NCBI GenBank assembly: GCA_018883305.1
Contig: VEQI01000098.1
Coordinates: forward strand, 1-9,782
Direction of reading: 5' to 3'
Source of the DNA: Limnohabitans sp.
GTDB lineage: Bacteria > Pseudomonadota > Gammaproteobacteria > Burkholderiales > Burkholderiaceae_C
DNA length: 9,782 nt
Shown here: positions 1-6,951 of the stretch, in pieces
Position numbering within the stretch: the stretch's first letter is position 1
How the letters are laid out: each line of letters opens with the position of its first letter
Program-made: the position numbers and the translations under genes
The notes under the pieces: generated by a model
Database searches by the model: none
What the model was told of the DNA's origin: nothing
Seen by the model: only the letters and a program-made list of their open reading frames with translations

Positions 1-57
1 GTCCGAGGAGTTGGCACATGGGGGGATGGCGGTGCGATGTGCACATTATCTCAGCGT

Positions 58-86
58 CGATGGCGATCGGGGAGGTGTGGCCATCG
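58..86. other. Inverted repeat upstream of the lipoprotein gene
   Basis: CGATGGC (58-64) and GCCATCG (80-86) are a perfect 7 bp inverted repeat around a 15-base loop. It lies in the 143 bases before the lipoprotein gene. It could be a 5' leader hairpin, an operator, or the end of an upstream transcript; there is no T-run to make it a clear terminator. GTGCACA also occurs twice nearby (39-45 and 90-96). I saw no convincing -35/-10 pair in this stretch. Confidence 0.35.
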
Positions 87-131
87 CTCGTGCACAATGC
101 GAGGCATGAATGCTGCCGGGGCGGCACATAC

Positions 132-138
132 AAAGGAG
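132..138 (+). promoter_or_regulatory. Ribosome binding site fixing the start of the lipoprotein gene
   Basis: AAAGGAG lies 5 bases before ATG 144. The upstream in-frame ATG at 18 would put about 42 extra residues before the signal peptide, so this site supports the shorter protein. Confidence 0.75.
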
Positions 139-143
139 TGCCG

Positions 144-935
144 ATGAAACGGATGTGGTTGCGCTGGTGGTTGCTGTTCACGCTGGTGCTGACTGGGTGC
201 GCGACGCCCAGCTTGCCAACGCCACCTGCCGCGGTGGTCAATGCCTTGGCCCCCACGGGCGAATTGCGCGTGGGCATTTATCCCGGCAGTCCCACGTCTT
301 GGGTTCGTCTACCCGATGGGCGTTCTGCTGGCGTGGCGCATGACCTGGGCCATCTGCTGGCGCAGCGGCTGGGCGTGCCGGTCCGGCTGGTGGAGTATCC
401 GCGGGTGGCGGACATTGTGCAGGCGCTGCAGGATCGGCAAGTGGATGTGACCTTCACCAATGCCAGTGCGGCGCGTGCGCGTGTGGTGGATTTCACGACG
501 CCATTGATTCGCCTGGAGCTGGGACTGCTGGTGCCGGGTTTGTCCACGGTGCAGGCCTTTGATCAGGTGGACCAAGCCGGCATGCGCGTGGGCGTGACGC
601 AAGGCAGTTCTTCGCAAGGGGTGTTGAGTCAGCGTTTCAAGCAGGCTCGGGTGGTTCCCATGGCGTCCTTGTCGGCCGTGCGCCAGGCGTTGCAAGCGGG
701 GGAGCTGTCGGGCTTTGCTTCCAACAAGGGGATACTGTTCGAGTTGCAATCGCAATTGCCCGGATTCCGCGTGCTGGATGACCGGTGGGGGCTGGAGCAC
801 ATGGCCGTCGCCATCCCGCAGGGGCGTGCGCAGGGCTTGGCCTTTTTGCAGCAATGGGTGGGGCAGGAGTTACCGCCGCAGACAATTCCGAACCTGGCTG
901 AACGCGCCGGCTTGAAAGGCCTGGCCCGGGACTGA
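144..935 (+). CDS. Lipoprotein with family-3 (amino-acid type) periplasmic solute-binding domain
   Basis: 263 aa. The sequence starts with a basic, hydrophobic signal segment ending in a lipobox (LTGC, residues 16-19), so Cys19 should be lipidated; Ala at +2 suggests outer-membrane sorting by the usual rule. A Pro-rich linker (about 20-37) leads into a family-3 solute-binding fold: 'GELRVGIYPG' (39-48), the 'VAHDLGHLLAQRLGVPVRLV' stretch (64-83), 'VDVTFTNASAARARVVDFTTP' (100-120, the usual region where such proteins recognise ligand) and 'MRVGVTQGSS' (147-156). The family normally delivers amino acids or other small polar ligands to an ABC permease. No permease or ATPase lies beside it, so it may be an orphan binding protein or sensor input; the ligand is unknown. 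I chose ATG 144 over the in-frame ATG at 18 because it has a good ribosome site and gives a proper lipoprotein signal. It is convergent with the metal-permease gene. Confidence 0.88.
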   Translation: MKRMWLRWWLLFTLVLTGCATPSLPTPPAAVVNALAPTGELRVGIYPGSPTSWVRLPDGRSAGVAHDLGHLLAQRLGVPVRLVEYPRVADIVQALQDRQVDVTFTNASAARARVVDFTTPLIRLELGLLVPGLSTVQAFDQVDQAGMRVGVTQGSSSQGVLSQRFKQARVVPMASLSAVRQALQAGELSGFASNKGILFELQSQLPGFRVLDDRWGLEHMAVAIPQGRAQGLAFLQQWVGQELPPQTIPNLAERAGLKGLARD

Positions 936-944
936 GGTGGCAAA

Positions 945-967
945 GTGCGGTTGATCCCGATCCGCAC
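945..967. terminator. Possible bidirectional terminator hairpin between convergent genes
   Basis: GTGCGG (945-950) pairs with CCGCAC (962-967) around an 11-base loop, in the 43-base gap between the convergent lipoprotein and permease genes. On the minus strand the stem is followed by a short CTTTGCC, and on the plus strand by no T-run. Location favours a terminator, but the missing U-tract keeps this tentative. Confidence 0.4.
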
Positions 968-978
968 GACCCTTGCAG

Positions 979-1740
979 TCATGCGTGGATGGTGGAGGAC
1001 GAATCCCGGATGCAAACGCTGCAAGCACCATAGATGGCCAGCACCAGTGCCACGCAGGCACCACTGGGCCAGTCGGCCCGCCATGACAGCAGCAGACCCA
1101 GCAGGCTGCACACCATCCCGCCCGCCAGCGCCCAGCGCAAGGCCACCCCTCGCTCCACCCACAAGGCGGGTGCAATCAGGCAGGCAAACACCACGAACAG
1201 ACCCAAAGCCGGCACCGCCAGACTGGCCACGATGGCAAAGCTGGCAAAGAACAGCGCGTCGCGTGCCCAGCGAGATGCGGCATCACGGTTGAGCCAGCTC
1301 ACCACGAGGGCACAGATCAGCAGCGTGAGGACTTGATGCGGTTGTGCCCACAGCACATCGGCTGCCAGCAATTCCAGCATGCGGTCGCGGCCATGGGCGT
1401 CCAGACGCGCGCCCAGCATGGCCAGCGTGGCGCCTGCAATGTAGAGCAGACCGATCAATGCTTCACGTTGACGCGGCCAGCGCCTGGCCATCCAGGCTAC
1501 CCCGCCAGCGCTCAGCAACGCGCCGGCCGTGGCCATCAACTGACCCAACCCATGGTCTTCATGCAGCACCACGGCATCCAGCCACAGTACGGCGGCGGCA
1601 GCGGCTTGTGCCACGGCGAGGTCGATGAACACCACGCCACGGCGCAGCACCTGAACGCCCAGGGGCGCCAGCGCGGCCAGTCCTGCCATCAGGGCCAGCA
1701 TGGGCAGGAGAAACCAGTTGTCTTGGAGCAGGGCGTTCAT
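979..1740 (-). CDS. ABC-3 family metal transporter permease (ZnuB-like)
   Basis: 253 aa, a usual length for this family. The protein is almost wholly hydrophobic, with about seven to eight likely membrane segments, and opens with the ABC-3 pattern 'APLGVQVLRRGVVFIDLAVA' (residues 25-44). This is the inner-membrane channel of a zinc/manganese-type importer, passing metal from the binding protein to the cytoplasm. The start codon overlaps the stop of the ZnuA-like gene (ATGA, 1737-1740) and no Shine-Dalgarno is visible, so translation is probably coupled. It is the last gene of the unit: the ATPase (ZnuC type) that such a permease needs is not downstream, where only the convergent lipoprotein gene follows, nor elsewhere in the window. 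Zinc as substrate is inferred from the neighbours; manganese is possible. Confidence 0.88.
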   Translation of the reverse strand: MNALLQDNWFLLPMLALMAGLAALAPLGVQVLRRGVVFIDLAVAQAAAAAVLWLDAVVLHEDHGLGQLMATAGALLSAGGVAWMARRWPRQREALIGLLYIAGATLAMLGARLDAHGRDRMLELLAADVLWAQPHQVLTLLICALVVSWLNRDAASRWARDALFFASFAIVASLAVPALGLFVVFACLIAPALWVERGVALRWALAGGMVCSLLGLLLSWRADWPSGACVALVLAIYGACSVCIRDSSSTIHA

Positions 1741-2651
1741 CGTGAGGAATTCAAGGCAGTCAATGCCCCCACCAGTTGGTCGAACCAGCGGGCCAAGGCA
1801 TCGGGCTGATCATCAGTGACGGTGGCTGGAATGACCAGCAAGGGCACCGGGGGCTTGAGTTGTGTGGACAACCATTTGCCAGCCCGAGGGTCCTGGTGCT
1901 GTGCCACCACCACGGCCAACGGTCGTGTCGAGGCCAGTTGTCCCAGCAATTGATTCAGATGCGCCGGCGAAGGGTCAATGCCGGGCTTGGGCTCGAGGTC
2001 GGCCACTTGCTTCAGATCCAGCCAGCGCCAGAGGTAGGCAAAGGTGGTGTGTTGCGCGGCCAGCGGTTTGCCACGCAGCGGCGCAGCGTGTTGCTCCCAG
2101 GTCACGAGCCGGGCGCGCCAATCAGAGTCGAATTGTCGCCAGCGGGTCTGAATGGCCGCTGCCTCTTCGGGCAGCAGACGGGCCAGGCGTTCGTGCAGGG
2201 CTTGTGCCACACGCAGCACACGGTGAGGGTCGGCATGCAGGTGCGGATTGCCCGCACGATGAACATCGCCGGAGAACGGTGTGATGGTGCCTTGATAGGG
2301 GTCGATCAGTTCCACCTGATCGGCGGCGTAGAACATGCCGGGTTGGCCGTCGCGGATGCGGGGGTTGCTGGCCCGCTGCTGCAAAGTCGGCAGCCATCCG
2401 GCTTCCAGGGTGGCGCCGGTGCACACCGCCAAATCCGCACTGCGCAGTTGCGCAATCAGCGCGGGGCGGGCTTCAATGTGATGCGGGTCTTGCCGATGGG
2501 TGGTGGCCGAGAACACTTGCGCCGATGGCAGCAAGGCACGCGTGAGAGAAGCCCACTCGGGCTCGCAGGTGAATACGGTGAAGGCATGAACCCAGGGGGC
2601 CACACACAGCAGCATGAAGGTGGTGATCGATTTAATAAGTGTGTGCTGCAT
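1737..2651 (-). CDS. Metal ABC transporter solute-binding protein (ZnuA-like, Zn/Mn family)
   Basis: 304 aa from ATG 2651. Residues 1-23 form a cleavable signal peptide ending 'PWVHA', so the protein is periplasmic. Mature features fit the cluster A-I metal-binding family: 'FTCEPEW' at the N-terminus (27-33), 'DPHHIEARP' (55-63), 'NPHLHADP' (135-142) and 'AAQHTTFAYLW' (198-208). The likely metal ligands are His57 (or 58), His137 and His201; a fourth is not obvious by eye. The long His-rich acidic loop of enteric ZnuA is absent, though several His crowd 131-143. It would hand metal to the permease encoded next. A longer in-frame start at 2744 was rejected because it would put about 31 non-signal residues before the signal peptide. 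The start lies inside the last codons of the upstream barrel gene (20 bp overlap, different frame), with no strong ribosome site, suggesting coupled translation. Confidence 0.88.
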   Translation of the reverse strand: MQHTLIKSITTFMLLCVAPWVHAFTVFTCEPEWASLTRALLPSAQVFSATTHRQDPHHIEARPALIAQLRSADLAVCTGATLEAGWLPTLQQRASNPRIRDGQPGMFYAADQVELIDPYQGTITPFSGDVHRAGNPHLHADPHRVLRVAQALHERLARLLPEEAAAIQTRWRQFDSDWRARLVTWEQHAAPLRGKPLAAQHTTFAYLWRWLDLKQVADLEPKPGIDPSPAHLNQLLGQLASTRPLAVVVAQHQDPRAGKWLSTQLKPPVPLLVIPATVTDDQPDALARWFDQLVGALTALNSSR

Positions 2652-3792
2652 GCGCACCGAATCCGAGAATGTATTGAAGTTGTATGCTGTGCGACGCTGG
2701 TCGGGCAAACAAGGCTTCACCTTCGTGGTTGACGCCACTGGCACGCTGCTGCGCCACTTGCAGACGCAGGGTTTGCTGGTGGGTGGGTTTGTAGGCCAGC
2801 ATCCAGGCGGTTTCGCCCAACGTCCCGCGCGTGATCTCAGCGGAGGAGGGGTTCAGCAGGGCCGCTTGATGGGCTTGCAGCCAATCTGCGCGTACGCCGG
2901 TCTCCCACGCGGGATCAAATCGCCACACGACGGACACGGACGAAGCCAGATTGCGCTGGGTGTTTGGGGTGTAACGATTCAAGTCGCGCTGCCAGGCTTG
3001 TTCCCAGACCAGTCGCCATTGCTCGCGACGGTTGTTGCCATCTGGTGCCCACTTCCACACCAGGTCGGTCATCCAGGTGTGTCGGCCACTCAGCTTGGCG
3101 CCGTGCACATCGGTGTGGGCAGCCTCGGTGGGGTCATGTAGTTCCACCAAGGCTTCACGCCGGTTGTAAAGGTAAGACACACCGAATTGCCAGCTATGGC
3201 TGTCGCCCACATCGGCACCGGTCTTGAGGTTGAGGGCGGCAGCCCCACGGCCACTGTCGGGTGCCAACGCTTTCACCAGTTGGCGGCCACTGAAAACTTC
3301 GGCGCCCAGGCGAAGATAGTGCGCGGTGGGCAGGGTCCAGTTCAGACGCACACCATCGTCAACCCAGTGCTGACCGAACATGGCCCGATACAGCAGAGGT
3401 CGCTCCACGAAGTCGTCGGCATGGGGGTGCTGTTCATTGAGGTACCCGATTTGCGAGGCAAAGCGCCCTGCACGGGCTTGCAGGCCCAGCGGCAGGCGTT
3501 GTGACTGGACCCAGGCGTTTTCCAGTTCGGTTTCCAGTTTGCCGTCGGCGGTGTGGGCCACCAGAATGACCTGTGCTGTCCAGTCCTGACCCACGGGGCC
3601 GCTGAGCATCACGTCGCTGTGCCCCAGGCTGGGACCAGACTCGCTGGTGCCGAGTGACAGGGCACGTGAGGTGGTGCGCAGATCCAGGACCGCGCCCATT
3701 TGCCAGGCATCCTGTGCCTGGCAAGTCAGGCTCAGGAGGGCGCAGCCGCTCAAGGTGGCCAGGAGGTGTTTGGGCGGACGTAACAAGCGCAT
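2632..3792 (-). CDS. Outer-membrane beta-barrel protein, probably metal (zinc) uptake-associated
   Basis: 386 aa. It has a signal peptide (1-27, ending 'TCQAQ'), then alternating polar/hydrophobic strands typical of a barrel, and ends in an aromatic residue (final 'HAAHTY') as outer-membrane proteins usually do. It resembles, from memory, proteins annotated as zinc-regulated outer-membrane receptors in Xanthomonas-type genomes; the segment 'GYLNEQHPHADDF' (116-128) and 'YRAMFGQHWVDDGVRLNW' (135-152) are the recognisable parts. It has no TonB box or plug domain that I can see and is far shorter than a TonB-dependent receptor (usually over 600 aa), so porin-like passage is as likely as active uptake. 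Its gene leads the unit and overlaps the ZnuA-like gene by 20 bp, tying it to metal import. No strong ribosome site precedes ATG 3792, but an in-frame stop just upstream excludes a longer start. Confidence 0.75.
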   Translation of the reverse strand: MRLLRPPKHLLATLSGCALLSLTCQAQDAWQMGAVLDLRTTSRALSLGTSESGPSLGHSDVMLSGPVGQDWTAQVILVAHTADGKLETELENAWVQSQRLPLGLQARAGRFASQIGYLNEQHPHADDFVERPLLYRAMFGQHWVDDGVRLNWTLPTAHYLRLGAEVFSGRQLVKALAPDSGRGAAALNLKTGADVGDSHSWQFGVSYLYNRREALVELHDPTEAAHTDVHGAKLSGRHTWMTDLVWKWAPDGNNRREQWRLVWEQAWQRDLNRYTPNTQRNLASSVSVVWRFDPAWETGVRADWLQAHQAALLNPSSAEITRGTLGETAWMLAYKPTHQQTLRLQVAQQRASGVNHEGEALFARPASHSIQLQYILGFGAHAAHTY

Positions 3793-3808
3793 GGGTTGAA
3801 AAGGGATA

Positions 3809-3848
3809 GCCCATCACTATACACAGGAAGTGTTACATCTTGATGGGC
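3809..3848. promoter_or_regulatory. Candidate promoter/operator of the metal-uptake unit
   Basis: The 84-base gap before the barrel gene holds GCCCATCA (3809-3816) and TGATGGGC (3841-3848), a perfect 8 bp inverted repeat 24 bases apart. Between them, on the minus strand, are a -10-like TATAGT (3821-3816) and the partly symmetrical TGTAACAC / TGTGTATAG. No good -35 is visible. The arrangement could be a promoter under a metal repressor such as Zur, but the core does not clearly match the GTTATA-type Zur site I know. Alternatively the repeat is the terminator of the upstream AraC-type gene. Confidence 0.35.
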
Positions 3849-3876
3849 GAGGGGATTGGGCGTGTATGCGTCGGGA

Positions 3877-4779
3877 CTAGGCCGTCAGGCGTGCACGAAA
3901 CCTCCGTGGTGAGATACCGGCATCGCGGGTGAAGACACGCGTGAAATAGGCAGGGTCGGAATAGCCCAGGGCATAGGCAATGGTGGTGATGCTCAGATGG
4001 GTATAGGCCAGATGTCGACGCGCTTCCCGCAGCAGTCGTGCCTCAATGAGGGCCGAGGCGGGGGTGCCGGTGGCGGCCCGGGTCACGCGTGACAGGTGCG
4101 TGGTGGAGACGGAAAGGGCCCGTGCGTAATCGGTGACTTGCCAGTGTTCCAGGTAATGTTGATCGATCAATGCCCGCAATCGCTGAACCAGTCGGGACTC
4201 CTGGGTGGCGGGGCTGTTGTCTTGCGCCTGGGCCAATGCCCGCGCCACCCGTCCCAACAAGGTGGCGCTCAGGCCGCGCAACACCAGTGCCCTCGCCGGG
4301 GCGCTGTCTTGAAACTCCTGCCAGATCTGTTCCATCAGCGGTGTGATCGAGGACAGCTGCGTCAGCACGCCACAGCGAGACAGTGACTGGCGTACGTCAC
4401 CCACATGCGCCAGGATTTCGTCCAGCAATTCATCAGCCAGGGTCACCACCCAGCCCTGCGTGTTGTGCTCGAACCGGAAGGCATGCACATGTCCCGGTGG
4501 CACATTGACCAGGCAACCGGGCTTGAGGGGGCAGTGGTCATCGTCCAGTTGCGCCAGACCACCGCCGGTCTGAATCCACATCAGTTGATGCAAGCGGGCA
4601 TGACGATGGGGCGCCAGTTCCCAATCGTGCAAGACGGAACGCTCGGCGATGGTTTCGCAGTGCATGACATCGGGCAGGTGCGTGGACTCGCCAAAGAGGC
4701 TGTAGGAGTGAATGGTCTGGCGGGAAGGGGAGGTGGTGGGCATGTTCGAAATGTACAAGTTTTGGTTGGTTTTGACCAT
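3877..4779 (-). CDS. pobR: AraC-family transcriptional regulator, probable PobR activator of pobA
   Basis: 300 aa, normal for the family. The N-terminal half is a cupin-type ligand domain ('PHRHARLHQLMWIQTGGG', 57-74; 'PLKPGCLVNVPPGHVHAF', 84-101). The C-terminal part is a double helix-turn-helix DNA-binding domain (about 197-297) with the family signature 'ITTIAYALGYSDPAYFTRVF' (264-283) and 'GISPRRFR' (288-295). It is cytoplasmic and is divergent from pobA, 100 bases apart. In Pseudomonas and Azotobacter the pobA activator PobR is an AraC-type protein that responds to 4-hydroxybenzoate, so the same role is inferred here; binding has not been shown. ATG 4779 was preferred to ATG 4743 because AAGGA (4788-4784) sits 4 bases before it, and no ribosome site precedes the second ATG. 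Confidence 0.88.
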   Translation of the reverse strand: MVKTNQNLYISNMPTTSPSRQTIHSYSLFGESTHLPDVMHCETIAERSVLHDWELAPHRHARLHQLMWIQTGGGLAQLDDDHCPLKPGCLVNVPPGHVHAFRFEHNTQGWVVTLADELLDEILAHVGDVRQSLSRCGVLTQLSSITPLMEQIWQEFQDSAPARALVLRGLSATLLGRVARALAQAQDNSPATQESRLVQRLRALIDQHYLEHWQVTDYARALSVSTTHLSRVTRAATGTPASALIEARLLREARRHLAYTHLSITTIAYALGYSDPAYFTRVFTRDAGISPRRFRARLTA

Positions 4780-4879
4780 TCATTCCTTGTCCCGGACCGG
4801 TGTATCGTTCAGGTTGGCTGGTTCAGGGCATGGCCACTGACGACCCCCGCATTGATTTTCGACATCACAGGAGACACGC
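4780..4879. promoter_or_regulatory. Divergent pobR-pobA control region
   Basis: This 100-base gap must hold the promoters of both genes. It contains a tandem repeat GTTCAGG at 4807-4813 and 4821-4827 (14-base period), and CCGGACCGG at 4792-4800 with the palindrome ACCGGT (4796-4801). No consensus -35/-10 pair stands out for pobA, which fits activator-dependent transcription. The direct repeat is a candidate regulator site, but its spacing is not the classic 21-base AraC type. The pobA ribosome site AGGAG (4869-4873) is 6 bases before the ATG. Confidence 0.45.
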
Positions 4880-6052
4880 ATGAAGACACAGGTTTGCATC
4901 ATTGGTGGTGGCCCCTCGGGGCTGATGCTGTCGCAGCTATTGCATCTCAAGGGCATCGACAACATCGTGCTGGAAAAACACAGCCGTGAATACGTGCTCA
5001 GCCGCATCCGTGCCGGTGTGCTGGAGCACGGCTTTGCCAAGCTCATGCGCGAGGCTCAGTGTGGCGAGCGCATGGACCGCGAAGGTGAAATCCATGAGGG
5101 GTTTTTCATTGCCCACCAAGGGCGCTTGAACCGGGTGGATCTGCACCGTTTCAGCGGTGGCAACTCGGTGGTGGTGTACGGTCAGACCGAAATCACCCGC
5201 GACCTTTACGACGCCCGCGACCGCATGAAAGGCGTGGTCATCCACAATGCAGAAGATGTGCAACCGCATGAACTCACGAGTGATCGTCCATACGTGACGT
5301 ATCGCCAAGGCGACGACATCGTCCGCATTGATTGCGACTTCGTGATTGGGGCTGACGGGTTCCATGGCGTGAGCCGCAAGTCCATTCCCAAAACCGTGCT
5401 CAAAGAGTACGAGAAGGTCTATCCCTTTGGCTGGTTGGGTGTGCTCTCTCGCACCAAGCCGGTGTCGCCAGAGCTGATCTACGCCAAGCATGACCGCGGC
5501 TTTGCCTTGTGTTCATTGCGCTCTCAGGTGTTGAGCCGCTACTACATTCAGGTGCCGTTGACGGACACGGTGGAGCAGTGGTCCGATGACGCCTTCTGGG
5601 CCGAGTTGAAGCGCCGTCTGCCCGACGAGGTGTCGCAACAGATGATCACCGGACCGTCGATCGAAAAATCCATTGCACCGTTGCGTTCCTTTGTGGCCGA
5701 GCCGATGCGCTATGGTCAGTTGTTCCTGGCCGGTGACGCGGCGCACATCGTGCCGCCTACCGGCGCACGTGGCTTGAACAGCGCCGCTTCAGATATTTAT
5801 TACCTGTACCACGCCCTGGTGGCGCACTACCAGCAGAAAGACAGCTCGGGGCTGGACAACTACTCGGCCAAGGCGCTGGCACGGGTGTGGAAAGCGCAAC
5901 GCTTCTCCTGGTGGATGACCTCGCTGCTGCACACCTTCCCGGAGGCCATCGACTACGACAAGAAGTTGCAGGAAGTTGACCTGGCCTACCTGTTCTCCTC
6001 AGAAGCCGCGCAAAGCTCGTTGGCGGAGAACTATGTTGGCCTGCCGTTCTGA
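4880..6052 (+). CDS. pobA: 4-hydroxybenzoate 3-monooxygenase (p-hydroxybenzoate hydroxylase), EC 1.14.13.2
   Basis: 390 aa; the Pseudomonas enzyme has 394. This cytoplasmic FAD flavoprotein uses NAD(P)H and O2 to turn 4-hydroxybenzoate into protocatechuate, feeding the beta-ketoadipate or protocatechuate meta-cleavage pathway. The ADP-binding motif 'IIGGGPSG' (7-14), the 'DGFHG' motif (159-163) and the FAD motif 'GDAAHIVPPTGARGLN' (285-300) are all intact. Numbering matches the P. fluorescens enzyme without gaps through Tyr385, so active-site residues can be read off: Arg44, Tyr201, Ser212, Arg214, Tyr222, Pro293 and Tyr385 are all present, as expected of an active enzyme. Two changes stand out against the Pseudomonas protein: Lys33-His34 in place of Arg33-Gln34 in the NADPH-binding helix (Tyr38 kept), and Arg297 in place of Lys297. 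Regulation is presumably by the divergent AraC-type gene. No protocatechuate dioxygenase genes lie nearby. Confidence 0.98.
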   Translation: MKTQVCIIGGGPSGLMLSQLLHLKGIDNIVLEKHSREYVLSRIRAGVLEHGFAKLMREAQCGERMDREGEIHEGFFIAHQGRLNRVDLHRFSGGNSVVVYGQTEITRDLYDARDRMKGVVIHNAEDVQPHELTSDRPYVTYRQGDDIVRIDCDFVIGADGFHGVSRKSIPKTVLKEYEKVYPFGWLGVLSRTKPVSPELIYAKHDRGFALCSLRSQVLSRYYIQVPLTDTVEQWSDDAFWAELKRRLPDEVSQQMITGPSIEKSIAPLRSFVAEPMRYGQLFLAGDAAHIVPPTGARGLNSAASDIYYLYHALVAHYQQKDSSGLDNYSAKALARVWKAQRFSWWMTSLLHTFPEAIDYDKKLQEVDLAYLFSSEAAQSSLAENYVGLPF

Positions 6053-6071
6053 GACGCAGGGTTCCAGCGGC

Positions 6072-6872
6072 TCAGCGCCTGGGCGACACGTCCAGGCGCA
6101 CGGCAATGCCTTCCAGTTCGGGACTTGCCGCCGGGTAGTACTGCATCACCAGCGGATCATGGCCCGGGATGATGTGGTCGGGTGAATCGGCCAGGCGCTC
6201 CAGCGTGCGATAGCCGTCCAGCATGTCGCCCACATTGAAGGCGATGCTGAAGAAGCGCTTGTTGCCCATGTGCTCATAGTAATGGCTGGCGTCCGACGCC
6301 AGCACCACCCAGCCACGCGCGGTTTTCACGCGAACCGCTTGCAACCCGTCCGTGTGACCGCCAATGTGGTGCAAGGAAATGCCCGGTGCCAGGGTTTCCT
6401 CCCCACGATGGAAAGTGACGCGGTCCTTGTAGACCAGGCGCACCATGCCGATGACTTCTTCCACCTCATACGCATGGTTCATGAAACCGTTGCACATGTG
6501 GCGGCCCGTGGCGTATTGCATTTCCGCGTCTTGCAAATGAAAGCGGGCCTGCGGAAATTCATCAAAGGTGCCCACGTGGTCGTAGTGCATGTGTGTGATG
6601 ACCACGTCCTGGACGGTGCGGCTGTCCACACCCATCAGGGCCAGTCCTTCGCTCGGAGAGCGCAATAACTCGCGCTGGCGTTTGGCCGCCATGGCGGCAT
6701 TGAAGCCCGTGTCCACCACCACGGTGCGCTGCGCATTGCGGATCAGCCAGACAAAGTAGTCCATCTGCATCACGGCGTTGTGCGGGTCGCCACCCAAGAA
6801 ATGGTCACGCCGTTGGCCTTGTCGGGTGGCGTAACGGATGGCAAAGACTTCGTAGGTGTCAGCGGCGGACAT
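6072..6872 (-). CDS. Metallo-beta-lactamase-fold hydrolase, N-acyl homoserine lactonase-like
   Basis: 266 aa. It carries the full dinuclear metal site of the family: HMHYDH (His94, His96, Asp98, His99), His173 in 'GGHTDG', Asp194 in 'ASDASHYYE' and His238 in 'IPGHDP'. Spacing and the Tyr residues after Asp194 resemble the AHL-lactonase branch (AiiA/AttM-like), which opens lactone rings; related members act on other lactones, so the substrate cannot be named. No signal peptide is seen, so it is cytoplasmic. ATG 6872 was chosen over an in-frame ATG at 7010 because GGGAG (6882-6878) lies 5 bases before it and the extra 46 residues look non-native (Arg/Gly/Ser-rich). It is convergent with pobA, 19 bases apart, and follows the yceI genes on the same strand after about 159 bases. 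A link to aromatic catabolism or quorum quenching is only suggestive. Confidence 0.88.
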   Translation of the reverse strand: MSAADTYEVFAIRYATRQGQRRDHFLGGDPHNAVMQMDYFVWLIRNAQRTVVVDTGFNAAMAAKRQRELLRSPSEGLALMGVDSRTVQDVVITHMHYDHVGTFDEFPQARFHLQDAEMQYATGRHMCNGFMNHAYEVEEVIGMVRLVYKDRVTFHRGEETLAPGISLHHIGGHTDGLQAVRVKTARGWVVLASDASHYYEHMGNKRFFSIAFNVGDMLDGYRTLERLADSPDHIIPGHDPLVMQYYPAASPELEGIAVRLDVSPRR

Positions 6873-6877
6873 GCGGG

Positions 6878-6882
6878 CTCCC
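6878..6882 (-). promoter_or_regulatory. Ribosome binding site fixing the start of the lactonase-like gene
   Basis: On the minus strand GGGAG precedes ATG 6872 by 5 bases. It supports the 266-residue protein over the longer reading from 7010. Confidence 0.7.
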
Positions 6883-6951
6883 AGGCAAGATGAGGTAGAG
6901 CCCCGAGTATCTTCAACGCCAGGGGTTTCGCCAAGGGCTTGCCCTGCAGAT

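Noticed and set aside
18..143. Extended N-terminus for the lipoprotein from ATG 18
   Set aside because: It would bury the lipoprotein signal peptide, while ATG 144 has its own AAAGGAG site.
1776..2732. A 318-codon open frame on the plus strand opposite the ZnuA-like gene
   Set aside because: It is a shadow of a gene with metal-binding motifs, has no family resemblance, and has no credible ribosome site.
3809..3848. Clear Zur box upstream of the metal-uptake unit
   Set aside because: The inverted repeat is real but the core does not match the Zur consensus I know, so it is only listed as a candidate.
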